From contig CM023540.1 of assembly GCA_013350335.1 (NCBI GenBank), positions 2,914,001 through 2,978,000 on the forward strand: 64,000 nt of DNA. Reading direction: 5' to 3'. The first letter of the stretch is position 1; each line of letters begins with the position of its first letter. This DNA is from Chimonanthus salicifolius (Eukaryota > Streptophyta > Magnoliopsida > Laurales > Calycanthaceae). The position numbers and the translations under genes were made by a program. Below the pieces are notes generated by a model. The model was given only the letters and a program-made list of their open reading frames with translations, was not told the DNA's origin and did no database searches. Shown piece by piece: positions 12,685 through 24,600 of this stretch.

Positions 12685-13221
12685 ATGTCAAGCAACGAAG
12701 AATACACTGAGTTATGGGATAAAGGGACACCAAGTTGTCCGGTAGATTTGGCATCAACTTCCGACAGTATCAGTATGGAAGTTAATGTGGATCTTCAGGA
12801 GGGACCTCCTGAAGAAGCTGATGTGGACTTAGCACCTCTTCTAGAGGATCTGATGGATGACATTCCTGAGATGTTGGAACCTCCTGAGGAAGAGGAGGAT
12901 GATCTAGCACATTTACTGGAGGATCCCATGGCTGGTGTACCTATTATATTGGAATCACTTGGGGAGATAGATCCCTATGACACATGTGAACTGTGCAATC
13001 AAGATGGGCATCACTGCCGGTATTGTCCTCACCCGCTAAGTGTTGTCTGCCCGTCCTATGGACTACATGGGCATGGTGAGGCAAGGACTAATTGTCCATA
13101 TATAGGAGGACCTGGATTAATACCCTGCAGGACATGTGAAGTATTGGGGCACACGGCGATGACGTGTCCTGATAACCGTTTCAAGTTCGCTGATGATGCG
13201 GGATCTTCTACGGAAGACTAG
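12685..13221 (+). CDS. Three-zinc-knuckle protein of element 2
   Basis: 178 residues, intact. Residues 1-90 are strongly acidic with repeated PPEE and LLEDLMD-type stretches. Residues about 99-165 hold three knuckles: CELCNQDGHHCRYC; a second in which the second Cys is Tyr (CPSYGLHGHGEARTNC); and CRTCEVLGHTAMTC. It ends GSSTED like its relatives. The ATG follows GTGGCACAG|AT, a good splice-acceptor context. It lies about 430 bp after the primer site, upstream of where gag starts in element 3. Role inferred: RNA binding or packaging. The lost Cys suggests knuckle 2 does not bind zinc normally in this copy. Confidence 0.8.
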   Translation: MSSNEEYTELWDKGTPSCPVDLASTSDSISMEVNVDLQEGPPEEADVDLAPLLEDLMDDIPEMLEPPEEEEDDLAHLLEDPMAGVPIILESLGEIDPYDTCELCNQDGHHCRYCPHPLSVVCPSYGLHGHGEARTNCPYIGGPGLIPCRTCEVLGHTAMTCPDNRFKFADDAGSSTED

Positions 13222-14544
13222 GCTAGGAAGTAATATGAAAGGGTATTAAAAAGTGGATTATTTGGTAAGGGTGTAATTTGTTCTCTATAGGGTTTTGTTT
13301 CACCCTACCCACCTTTGTACAAGGATGAAGTATGAATTTATATAAAGTATGCGATGTTATGATTCTAAGAGGATTTTTGGCACTAAGATATAGGTGACGA
13401 GGTCACTTGATTACATTGAGGCGTGGTATGGGTGCGTCCCTCACGTGATGTTGATGATTGAGATGTGGTATGGGTGTGTCCCTCACATGGTATTGATGAG
13501 ATAAGAATATAAACTTCATGAGTATGACTTTGAGTAGCTATGAGGCTGTGGGAACTTTGATACGACATACGGAGACTTGGTCCCGTAAGGCTACCGTTGA
13601 GGAGTGGGTCCCTCGCATGCTACGCGCTGGAGGGCGCTCTCACGGCTGTTTGGCACACTAGATGTGCTGGAATGCGCAAAGCTAGGTACTATTTTACCCG
13701 GTGGGGGTGGTACTAGCTTCGTCAGAAGCGGAGCGACTGCCTTAGAGCTTGACTGAATCACCTATGAGGTGAAAGGATGCAGGGCGAGGTAGACCGGATC
13801 ACGTTGGACGTGGGTCTTCTGCTTGGTAAGTCATGAGCCCTAAGTCTTGCAAGGGGTCGGGATATATTTGTGATTTGATATGGTTACCACAGTCTTATAG
13901 TGATTCATTTGAATGTTGTTCCTACGGATATTTATCATGGATAAATGATACTCATGGACAGAGTGATACCAAGGATGGATGGCTTCCATGAATGGATTAT
14001 ACCCATAGGGGTTATATTCTTGGATGATTATAAAACAGGGATAGATGATATTTACTGAAAGCGAAACACCAGGGATGGATGTATTTAACCATGGGTGATT
14101 ATTCCCATGGTAGTTTGGATTGATGCCGGGAATTGGTATCGTGGAGGTTGGAACAAAAATTGTTAGTCACATAGAGACTTATGTGCAAAGAAAGATGTGT
14201 TTAAATTTGGAGATGTACTCAACGGAAAAGATAAGTGTCTGGTGAAACTTGAATGGGAAACTATGGACGACTATCGAGTTAGACTGATCACCTGGCTCTG
14301 TAGTTAACCGATGGAATTCCAGGAGAGTGCAACTAGAAACCTAGTTGAAATGGAATCAGAAAAAACTCTGAGCATAGGCTCGCATTGGCAGGCTACCTCA
14401 CACAGAGAGTAGATAAAAGAACATATTGAGCCGGTACGTATGGAAAACACTATGAGAGCAGGTAAAGTGAAATAGAGTAGATTGATCTATGTGAGATCAC
14501 AAATGGCTCACGAGAAAAAGATATAACATGAGACAGAACAAAAG
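13222..14544 (+). other. Conserved non-coding interior of element 2
   Basis: Collinear with 5673-6950 of element 1 and without a credible ORF. It includes two close copies of GGTATGGGTG(C/T)GTCCCTCAC at about 13425-13495, so this part is locally duplicated relative to element 1, and imperfect CATGAATGGATTATACCCA repeats at about 13985-14110. Confidence 0.6.
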
Positions 14545-14690
14545 GTGTTACGGAATCAAGCGATTCAATTTGTCAAAGTGGTGTGGATTGACATGGTAAT
14601 GAAGAAGTCACTTGGGAAATTGAAATCGGAAATAAGAATAGCACACTCTGAGATATTTATGGAATCGTTTAGAACCCTACTTCACTCGAT
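14545..14690 (+). pseudogene. Remnant of pol C-terminus (element 2)
   Basis: VLRNQAIQFVKVVW, then out of frame (MVMKKSLGKLKSE in place of the EEATW region), then back in frame at RIAHSEIFM. The original TAA has become GAA, so the frame now runs into the LTR. Same lesions as 6951-7070. Confidence 0.75.
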
Positions 14691-14724
14691 TTTCGGGACG
14701 AAAATTTTAAAAAGAGGGTTATAT

Positions 14725-17700
14725 TGTAACACCCCGATTTCTCAATAAGATGAATATTTACGAAAATACCCCTGGATTGGTGAATTCAATAAATATGATT
14801 GTAATTAAGGAAATGGTGGGGCTCATTGCTCAAATTAAGGTCATATGAGCACATTATAAATGTCAAGTTTGATTGGTTGGGTAATTTCTCAATGAAGTGG
14901 AAAATTACCAAAATGCCCCTGAGTTGTTAAATTAATTATTTTGTGATGTTAAGTAAGGAAATAGTGAGGCCCATTGCTCAAAATAAAATCATATGAGCAC
15001 ATTATGAATGTTAAGTTTGATTGGTTGGGTAATTTTCATCATTTGGGTCAAAAATGGCTAAATGGGTCAAAGGGCCCAAATGGGACCTATCGGGTCTTAT
15101 TGGATTATTTGACCATTTTGTAAATTTAAATTAAATGGGGTTAAGCCTATTTGATTGGAAATCAAGTGGAGAAGAAATGGGTAGGCTTGATCCATGTATG
15201 AAAACCATTTACAAATGACCAAAATTCCATATTTGGGTCATGGAGTCAAAAACGGGTCAAGGAGCTAAAAGTGGACCCAACGGGTCGAGTTGACTATTGT
15301 TGACTGTGTGAACCCTCAAGGGATCTCAAACACGAGTCAAATCAGTTGAGTGGGACTGAGGTGAGTTGGAATTAAATCAAAAGGTGAGTTAACTCATGTG
15401 CATTAAATGAAATGCATTAAATGTGATGAGTTGGGTTGGAATAAAAATACCTTGAGTTGGGTGAGTCAAAATGGAAACCCATGGGATTGTAAATCAGTGA
15501 GTTCAAGTGGGAATTGGAAGAGTTTTGCCCAGCTTTAATCACCCAAACAAGTCCCACACGTTGGGGACTTGTTTGGGGTGATTTCCATGATGTACTAAAT
15601 GAGAATACATGGAACTTGGATGAGATGCTTGGGGATTTGAATGGCTGCATGGGTAGCTACCAAGGGGTGCCTTGGATGGTACCCAATACCCATTGGTTTG
15701 TGCAAGAAGTTATGAGGGAGTGGAGGAGTTTTGGGGGCTGAACTACAAAAACAATAAGCACACAAGGTTGGCCATTTTTCACATTGGAAATCCAAGAATT
15801 TCCATCTCTCTCTCTCTCCCTCTCTCAAATTCGTTTTTCCTAGCTGGAATAGCAGAGGTGTTTGCACCAGTAGATCAAGCACAAAACAGCAAAAGAAAGG
15901 AAGAAATAAAAGGGAGAAACCAAGGACCAAAGGCAAAGAGAAAGATTGGAAGTTTGGTAAGTATTTATATGTTATTTTGGTATAATAACATGGAGCAAAT
16001 GGGGTGTGTATTGGGCCATGGTTATGGCCGATTACACCAGGGTTTTAACCTTGTTTAGTGGAGGATTTAAAATGGTAAAAATAACCATTGGGTTCGGCCA
16101 CCATGAAGGGCCGAACCCCATGTAAAGAGATGGCTTGGTTTCATGTTTTGAAACATAAAAACCATGGATTTTGTGGACTGTTTTGGGTTTTGAATTAAGA
16201 TTTAAATAAATGTTTTAGAATGGTTAAAAAACCATGGATCTGAATGACATAGGGACTGAAATTTATATGGTCTAAAATCAGTGGATTAAAAGATGGAAAT
16301 GGACCATTGGGTTCGGCCACTTAGCATGGCCGAACCCCATGGAAACAAATGGTTGTTTTTGATATTTTTTGGAAATTAAAACCATATGATTTGGGACTGA
16401 TATTAGATGTTATTGTTGGATTTGGAATGCATGTTTTAACGAGGTTAAAACATGGATTTGGGTGTTGGTTTCAAACCCAAGATAAAGGGTCAAATGTTCA
16501 AAGCCAATTTCATGGTGTTCGGCCAATGAGCATGGCCGAACCCTATGAAATTGGGCTAATTTTTGGATGGTTTCTTTTAAAGTTAAAACCTGATGTTAAT
16601 ACGCTGTTAATTACATGATGATTGAGGTTTAAAAACAGCAAACATAACCATTGGGTTCGGCCAACATAGAGGGCCGAACCCCATGTAAAAGGATGTTGGT
16701 TTTCATGTTGTGAAACATGGAAACCATGGACTTTATGGACTGTTGTGAATGAATTTAATTAGGTGGTTTCTAAGAGGTTTAAAGGCAGCAATATAATACT
16801 GATATTGTATGTTTAAATAATGCCTAAAGCATGGTTAAAAGACCAAGATATGGACATTGAGTTCGGCCACCTTGGATGGCCGAACCCCATGTAAGTAAGT
16901 GATGTGTTTTGGTGAAGTTAAATTACTGTTTTGGTGGCTGGTTATGTGGCTGAACCATGTGTAATTCATGGTTGTGTTAACATGATTAAATCATGTATAA
17001 TCATGAGAAGTAGAGGGATCAACCAGATCAAGTGAACCCCATGTTAGTTTTGATGAAGTTGGTGAGTTTTAAACCATATAAAATATGGTGTTTGATGTGA
17101 GTTATGGAAGTTTAATTTGCTGATTATTGGTTGGCCAACATAGGGCTGAACCATGTCATTTTTAAAAGGGTTAAGTGCTTAAGAGTTGATTAAATAAAGT
17201 AGGAAGTTAAATCCTAAGTTGGTGATGTTCGGTCATGGGCATGGCCGAACCCCACATGATGTGGATGGGTCGTAGATGTGATTGAATAAGTAAATGATGT
17301 TATGACTTGCTGATTGATATATGGATAAGGTACCGGAAGTCGAACGACGTGCGAATCGTGACCGGGTGACGCGAAAGAAAGATCAGTTACGGAAGGGATT
17401 CTTCAGTAGGTTTCCTACCTACTTGTAACCACAGTTTTTACCCAATATTTCTTATGATACTCTTGTTTTAACATATGTGTTTCAAATGATATATTATGCA
17501 TTAACAAATGGCATACAGGCATTGGCATCTCATGCATAGTCATGGGATAATGAATGAAGTTCTACAGTGATGGATACGATGGTACATGATGGGGGTTGCT
17601 CATTACATGTACATCGCTTATAGAAGAGATGAAGGTGTGTTGTAATTTACCTTGTCGGTGCGAGGCACGTCAAGTGATGGCTATGAAAGTACATGATGGG

Positions 17701-18286
17701 GGATGCTCATTGCATGTGCATATTTCATAGCATTGTTTTACCTGTTTTGATGATCATGTAATATGATATGTATATGCATGTTTATATGCTAACATGTGGT
17801 AGCCCTGATTCGGGAACCTACTGGGCGCGTTGATCTAACGCCCTAATTCTATCCTCAGAGGAGATTGCAGGTACAAGCAAGGGGAAAGGGAAGGTCATTG
17901 ACCAAGAGGGGAGCTGAGCCTAAGTGCTTAAATAATGGATTTGGATTACGTTTTATTACTGTCATTTGAATACTATTGTTGGACATGTAATAATTCGTTA
18001 TTTGCTATGGTTTGTTTAGGATCATAACTTGTGGATGGTTGATTTATGTTATTTAATATTTAAGAATATTACTTGCTATCTCGTCTTTTTATTCCGCATG
18101 TTGATGTTAGTTCCATGTGTGAATCACTATCATGGTCTATTCCATGTACACATGGGTGGCCAGTTAAGGTTCAGACTTGGGTAGTCTGAACTTAACTCGC
18201 GTCGTGACGCCGCCCGCTCTCTTCCGTTGTTTATTTAAAAAAAAAAAATTAGACTCTGAAACTCTCGGAAAGGGCGGGGCGTTACA
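14725..18286 (+). repeat. 3' LTR of element 2
   Basis: 3562 bp, preceded by the polypurine tract AAAAAGAGGG at 14709-14718. Almost identical to 8678-12239. Palindromes at 16090, 16309, 16515, 16651, 16859 and 17226; U5 hairpin 18162-18197. Confidence 0.95.
15957..17870 (+). other. Putative LTR leader intron with palindrome array (element 2, 3' LTR)
   Basis: Copy of 9910-11823 with the same GTAAGT and CAG ends and the same six palindromes. Confidence 0.48.
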
Positions 18287-20474
18287 GAGAAGGAGAGGTC
18301 AAGCAAATAAAGGGTCAAGAAAGGAATCAAAAGAACCGAAGGAGATGCGGTGTTCGTAAGTGCATTTTGAACTCTTGTTTAATAGATTGGTTAAGAAAAT
18401 GAGATCTGGCCATCGTATGGACAGATCCGTCAATGGTTTAAATATGGGATTATGATTTTTAAAAGTGATAAAATATGGACCATAGGGTTCAGCCCTTTGG
18501 ATGGCCGAACCCCATGGGAAAACTTGGTGATTTTTATGGTGTTTGAGAGATGAAATTCATATTATGTATTGAAGTTCTTTTAAAGGATTTTAAAGGGAGA
18601 TAAGTTCACTGATTTTGACCAGTTATTACATGGCTGAATTATGTGTTTATTAAGCTAAATACTGATAAAAAAATATGGACAAATATTGGAGGGTTTACAT
18701 CAAGGAAACCTTGGGGTTTGGCCATGTGTATGGCCTAACCCCATGGACTGTTTTTATGGTTATTTGGGTCAAGTGTAGGATGGATTTTTATGTAAACATA
18801 ATGTGCTTTGATTTAAGAATAAACCAAATTTATAAATGGATAAATGGATCTAAACCATAGGCTATGAGGTTCAGCCAATTGGGTGGGCCGAACCCCATGA
18901 AATGGTATGACATTTCATGGAAGTATTAAATGGTTTTGTGAGATTTTAAAGGATTTAAAGTGAAGATAAGCTTACTATTTTTAGGTAACTATGGCTTGGT
19001 TGAACCATATTAATACTATGGTTAAATTATGGATTAAAACCATGGACAATGGTTGGATTAATTACACCAAGAACCATAGGGTTCGGCCATATGTATGGCC
19101 GAACCCCATGGACTGTTATGTGGATATTTGGATTGAGTTTTACAAAATGGAAATCATACAAAGTGATGGGCTTATTGGATGGTTTTGAAAGGTAAAAATA
19201 TGGTAACATTATACTGTTATCCTATGTCTAAATGAGACCAAAAACATGTTTAAAAGGACCAAAACTATGGGGTTTTATGGCTAAGATAGGACATGGAAGT
19301 TTAAGTGGATTTTTGGGTTTTAGATCAAATTAGAATCATATGGTCAAATGATTAACTTGCAGCCATGTACATAGGGTATTCGAATTTCTAGAACGGTGAA
19401 CAAGCCGTGATCGGAAGACGGTCCAAAGGAAGGGTCGAACAAAGTAAACTATTGTAGGTTTCCTACCTTTGTTGTAACCACTATTTCATATGCTGTTTTA
19501 TGTTGATTTCGATATCTTTTATGATTGTAAAGTTATGTTTCTAAAATGACATGTTTGCATAGACATCTCATGCATGGCATGGGATGATGGTGTTGTAACC
19601 GGAGGCCACACTCCGTCGGGGCGTCCGAAAGAGCACTGTGGGGTACCCTGATGATGAGAATCCCATCAGGAGGAATCCGGAGGCCACACTCCGTCGGGGC
19701 GTCCGAAAGACCACTGTGGGTTACCTTGACGATGAGAATCCCGTCAAGTGATGGCTATGTTGAATGGTGATGGGTGGGACTCATTACATGTTCATTTCAT
19801 ACATAGCATGTTTTTATGGAATTTTGTCACACATGTGTTATTATTATATTATTTGCATGTTTTTGACTAACCATGTGGTAGCCCTATTCGGAAACACTAC
19901 TGGGCGCGTTGATCTAACGCCCTATCTATATCCTTAGTGGATGATGCAGGGAAAGGGAAAAACGTGGAGCGAGAAGAGGACCAAGTACGGAAACTTGGGC
20001 GGTTTGAATGATTGGAATGGATTATGAATGGACTATTTTATGGACTTGATATTTGATATATTTGGACAATGTAATTTGGTAATTAGTTATGTTGGCTTAT
20101 AATAAGTAGTTAAGATAGATGCTATGGTTTGTTTTATGTTGGATGTTTTGATTAAACGATTAGTTAAGATTGATTAGTAATTTTGGAGAATAAGTTATGT
20201 ACTTTGCTATTTAAGAATGGAAATTTGGATTAGTCATAGGTTCTATTATAACCTCAGTTAGATTTAGACTAAGTTAATTCCGCAAGTTATATATGTACCA
20301 TGTGCGGATCAGTTTTATGGACTTAGTTCATACGCACATGGGCTTGGCCAGTTAAGGGTCGGATTTAGAGATCCGAACTTAACTCGCGTCGTGACACTCC
20401 GCCCCGATCACATGATTATTATAAAAATAAAAAATAAACTCTGAAAATTAGAGTGAAAAGGGCGTGGTGTTACA
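18287..20474 (+). repeat. 3' LTR of element 1, second part
   Basis: Continues element 1's LTR after element 2. Up to about 19922 it matches 2515-4143 closely, with palindromes at 18485, 18714, 18866 and 19078. From the GGGCG..CGCCC hairpin onward it switches to another type (CTATATCCTTAGTGGATGATGCAG), unlike the 5' LTR. It ends GGGCGTGGTGTTACA, and its U5 hairpin is 20350-20384 with GTCGGAT paired to ATCCGA. Confidence 0.9.
18356..19949 (+). other. Putative LTR leader intron with palindrome array (element 1, 3' LTR)
   Basis: TTC|GTAAGTG to GATGATGCAG|GGAA. Same palindromes as 2580-4173, with a different but positionally equivalent acceptor. Confidence 0.42.
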
Positions 20475-20949
20475 CATAAGCACACACAAAAAAATTTAAT
20501 CCTAATCGAAACAGAGTTTTGATTCCTACCTGAATTAATCTTATGTGCAGGTAGTTGTATTTGGTTTTAATTTGTTCAATAATTCTTCTTTTAAGAACTT
20601 TAATTGTCTGTTTTCCTCCAGAGAGAGAAACAATTTTTTCAACAGTTTTTATGTGGTAATCATTTTGTTCTTCAAATGTGCCATTACTATATATTTCTAT
20701 TACAGGCAAGGTTGGCAACATCCAGTTAGATATTGCTTGGTCAAAATTTTCATATATCATTTCTTTTGAATTTTTTGTTTTTTTTTTATTTTCTTTTTCT
20801 AAGCTATTATGGGGAAAACTAGTTAAAGCAGACTGGTATGATGAAGAAGATGAATAAGATCTATTAGAAGGATGCTGAAATGATTTAAACCAATTCTTAA
20901 AAAGTTTTATTTTTCCCTTAGAATTTTTCATCTTTGTAGCTCGTAACAA
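20475..20949 (-). pseudogene. Endogenous pararetrovirus movement-protein gene, N-terminal part
   Basis: About 158 residues open from Met at 20949 (minus strand), Lys/Ser-rich at the start and then entering the 30K-type core (FRLGLNFFVCAY near the break). The frame stops because element 1 is inserted; the remainder resumes at 969 and runs left. The N-terminus resembles other Caulimoviridae movement proteins in having a basic, Ser-rich leader. Nothing in this piece itself is frameshifted, so the main lesion here is the insertion. Confidence 0.8.
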
Positions 20950-21514
20950 GCAGAAAGAGTTCTGTCAACGATTTACAGCTCTTAATGCCTAATCACAACC
21001 AGAAGCGGGACTTACAACGCGACCACACTCTTTGGAAGATAAACGAGGTACAGAAGTGGAGAATAAGAAGGAAAATAAAAATTCTAAAGAAAATTGGATA
21101 AATCAACTAGTTAAAAAACTTCAAATCCTGGATAGATTTAATTGATCTAAATTAATTGTTTTTTTGCACAAATTTAAGTACGAGATAATAAATCTAGTCA
21201 AAAGGAAGCCTTAGTGTATGCCATCTTGTCCTGCTTAGTTGAAAAGTAGATAAAGTTATTTTGTTATGGTGTTGCTTTTCTTGGTGGGGGTCTGCTGCCA
21301 CATGTCAGTTCTTGTCAAAAGAAGATAAAGTTGTTTCTTGTGCATTCCATTTGGCAAAAAGAAGCTCCACTTATTGTACCTGAGCCCCAAAGTGGAATCT
21401 CCTTTTGTAAAGATGGTTTGGAGGCTTGTGTCGGTAAACAATCTTTTTACTATTGCTGTCCTCTCATGGTCGGATGAGAGTTTGTTCTTTTGTATCTGCT
21501 CCATCTATATATTC
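20950..21514 (-). other. Viral intergenic region / leader
   Basis: About 565 bp between the movement-protein start and the end of another viral ORF. No credible ORF. On the minus strand a TATATAGA box lies at its upstream end, so this can be the former promoter and leader. I could not identify a clear tRNA-Met primer site here. Confidence 0.5.
21504..21512 (-). promoter_or_regulatory. Candidate pararetrovirus TATA box
   Basis: Minus strand ATATATAGA, about 560 bp upstream of the movement-protein ATG and just past the stop of the preceding viral ORF, as expected for the single strong promoter of Caulimoviridae. No activity can be claimed for this fossil. Confidence 0.45.
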
Positions 21515-21667
21515 AAATCTTCTTTTTCATTAATTTTTTTGCTTTAGCAGAATTCTTACGAAATAATTCAGCTAACCAAGATTCATTTTCAACTTCTTTT
21601 TCTTTTCCTTTGTCTTTTACTGAAGAATACCAAAACTTTCCACCACGAAGGTATTCAGAAACTGATC
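21513..21667 (-). pseudogene. Viral C-terminal ORF fragment (copy 1)
   Basis: Minus strand, VSEYLRGGKFWYSS then a Lys/Glu-rich tail ending MKKKI and stop. Two further copies are at 25920-26170 and 26450-26626. The upstream end is cut off exactly where the 9-bp minisatellite begins. I do not recognise the domain; it lies next to the promoter/leader in each copy, so it is probably the last part of the viral coding region. Confidence 0.6.
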
Positions 21668-24600
21668 CGTCAAGACAAACTTCACGAATTGGACCAATAG
21701 GACCAATTAGAGGAATTGGACGAATCGGACATATTGGACGAACAGGAAGAATTGGACCAACTGGACCAACAGGACGAACTGGACCAAGTGGACAAATTGG
21801 ACATATTGGACAAACTAGCCAAACTTGACGAACTGGATAATTAAACAAATTGGGCAAAATGGACGAATTGGACCACTTAAAGGAATTTGACGAATTCGAC
21901 ATAATGGATGAATAGGACGAACTGGACCAACTTCACTAACGAGACATACTGGAGAGCTCGAAAAATTGGACAGGCTAAACGAATTGGAAAATCTAGACGA
22001 ATTGGATGAACTGGAACAACTGGACAAATTGGACGAACTGGAGGAACATAACAAACTAAACGAAATGGACGAACTCGAAAAACTGGATGAACTGGACAAA
22101 CTAAACAAATTGGATAAACTGGACGAATTGGTCCAACTAGAGGAATTGAACGAATTGGCCATATTGGACCAATGGGAAGAATTGAATGAACTGGACCAAC
22201 TGGATGAAGGAGACATACGGGGTGAACTGGAAAAAACTAGGCAAATAGGACAAACTGAACGAATTGGAAAATCTTGACGAATTGGATGAACTGGACAAAT
22301 TGGACGAATTGGAGGAACATAACAAACTAAACGAACTCTAAAAACGGGACCCACTAGACAAATTAGACGAACTGGACAGACTTGTCGAGCTGGACAAACT
22401 GAACAAACTGGACGAATTGGACCAACTAGATGAACTGGATGTGTTGGACATAATGGACGAACAGGAAGAACTAGACGAAATGGACTTACTGGAGAAATTG
22501 GAGAAACTGGACAAATTGGACATACTGGACAAACTGGACAAACTTGACAAACTTAACAAATTGGACAAACCGGACGAATTGGACCAATTAGTGGAATTGG
22601 AAGAATTGGACATAATGGACGAGACCAATAGGACCAACTAGAGGAATTGGACGAATTGGACATAATGGACAAACAGGAAGAATTGGACGAACTGGACCAA
22701 CTGGACGAATTGGCGAAACTGGACGAACTGGACCAAGTGGACAAATTGGACGTATTGGACAAACTGGCCAAACTTGACGAACTGGACAACTAAACAAATT
22801 GGACAAAATGGCCAAATTGGACCACCTAAAGGAATTTGACGAATTCGACATAATGGACGAATAGGATGAGCTGGACCAACTTCACTAACGAGACATACTG
22901 GCGAGCTTGAAAAACTGGACATGCTGAACGAATTGGAAAAATCTGGACGAATTGGACAAACTGGAACAACTGGACAAACTGGAGGAACATAACAAACTAA
23001 ACAAAATGGACAAACTCGAAAAATTGGACGAATTGGACAAACTAAACAAATTGGATAAACTGGACGGATTGGTCCAACTAGAGGACTTGCACGAATTGGC
23101 CATAATGGACCAACAGGAAGAATTGAAGGAACTGGACCGACTGGATGAAGGAGACATACGAAGCGAACTGGAAAAAACTAGGCAAATAGAGCAAACTGAA
23201 CGAATTGGAAAATTTTGACGAATTGGATGAACTGGACAAACTGGACGAACTGGAGGAACATAACAAACTAAAAGAACTCTAAAAACTGGACCAACCAGAC
23301 AAATTAGACGAACTGAACAAACTGGACAAACTTGACGAACTGGACAAACTGAACAAACTGGACGAATTGGACCAACTAGATGAATTGGACGTGTTGGACA
23401 TAATGGATGAACAGGAAGAATGGGACGAAATGGACTTACTGGACAAATTGGAGAAACTGGACGAAATGGACTTACTGGACAAATTGGAGAAACTGGACGA
23501 ACTAGACAAATTGGACATACTGGACAAACTTGACAAACTTAGCAAATTGGACAAACCGGACGAATTGGGCCTGTTAGTGGAATTGGAAGAATTTGACATA
23601 ATGGACGAACTAGACCAACTTGACTAACGAAACATACTGGGCGAATTCGAAAAACTTGATAAATTGGACGAACTGGACAAACTTCATGAACTGGACCAAT
23701 AGGACCAACTAGAGGAATTGGACGAATTGGACATAATGGACGAACAGGAATAATTGGACGAACTAGACCAACTGGACGAATTGGAGAAACTGGAAGAACT
23801 GGACCAAGTAGACAAATTGGACGTATTGGACAAACTGGCCAAACTTGACGAACTGGACAACTAAACAAATTGGACAAAATGGATGAATTGGACCACCTAA
23901 CGGAATTTGACGAATTCGACATAATGGGCGAATAGGATGAACTGGACCAACTTCACTAACGAGACATACTGGCGAGCTCGAAAAACTGGACAGGCTGAAC
24001 GAATTGTAAAATCTAGACGAATTGGACGAACTGGAATAACTGGACAAACTGGACGAACTAGAGAAACATAACAAACTAAACGAAATGGACGAACTCAAAA
24101 AATTGGACGAACTGGACAAACTAAACAAATTGGATAAACTGGACTAAATTGTCCAACTAGAGGAATTGCACGAATTGGCCATAATGGACCAATAGGAAGA
24201 ATTGAATGAACTGGACCAACTGGACGAAGGAGACATACGGGGCGAGCTGGAAAAAACTAGGCAAATAGGACAAACTGAACGAATTGGAAATTCTTGATGA
24301 ATTGAACGAACTGGAGGAACATAACAAACTAAACGAACTCTAAAAACTGGACCAACTAGACAAATTAGACGAACTGGACAAATTGGACAAACTTGACGAA
24401 CTGGACAAACTGGACGAATTGGACCAACTAGATGAATTGGACGTGTTGGACATAATGGACGAACAGGAAGAACTGGACGAAATGGACTTACTGAACGAAT
24501 TGGAGAAACTGGACGAACTGGATAAACTGGACATAGTGGACAAACGGGACATACCGGACGAATTGGACCTACTAGAGGAATTGGAAGAATTGGACGTAAT

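Larger units (their letters stand above)
8678..18286 (+). mobile_element. Element 2: very young non-autonomous Gypsy-type LTR element
   Basis: Inserted in the 3' LTR of element 1 with duplication GAGAA (8673-8677, 18287-18291). LTRs 8678-12239 and 14725-18286 are both 3562 bp. Reading them side by side I noticed only two substitutions (near 10391/16438 and 11343/17390), so insertion was recent. The interior of 2485 bp has the primer site 12241-12253, an intact zinc-knuckle ORF, a conserved non-coding block, a decayed chromodomain tail and a polypurine tract. No gag or pol is present. Confidence 0.95.
970..20474 (+). mobile_element. Element 1: non-autonomous Gypsy-type LTR retrotransposon, interrupted by element 2
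   Basis: It runs TGTAACACC..GTTACA, flanked by the 5-bp duplication CATAA (965-969 and 20475-20479). Parts: 5' LTR 970-4618, tRNA-iMet primer site 4620-4632, zinc-knuckle ORF 5202-5672, conserved non-coding block, decayed chromodomain tail, polypurine tract near 7114-7124, 3' LTR 7131-8677 plus 18287-20474. There is no gag, protease, RT or integrase, so it needs enzymes in trans, plausibly from relatives of element 3. It sits inside a viral movement-protein gene. The two LTRs match at about 99.5 percent over the first 1.5 kb by eye, but their last ~480-550 bp belong to different sequence types. Confidence 0.93.

Noticed and set aside
20979..20990. Viral primer site in the left leader (minus GGCATTAAGAGC)
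   Set aside because: Resembles TGGTATCAGAGC only loosely and lacks the flanking bases seen at 26398-26412.
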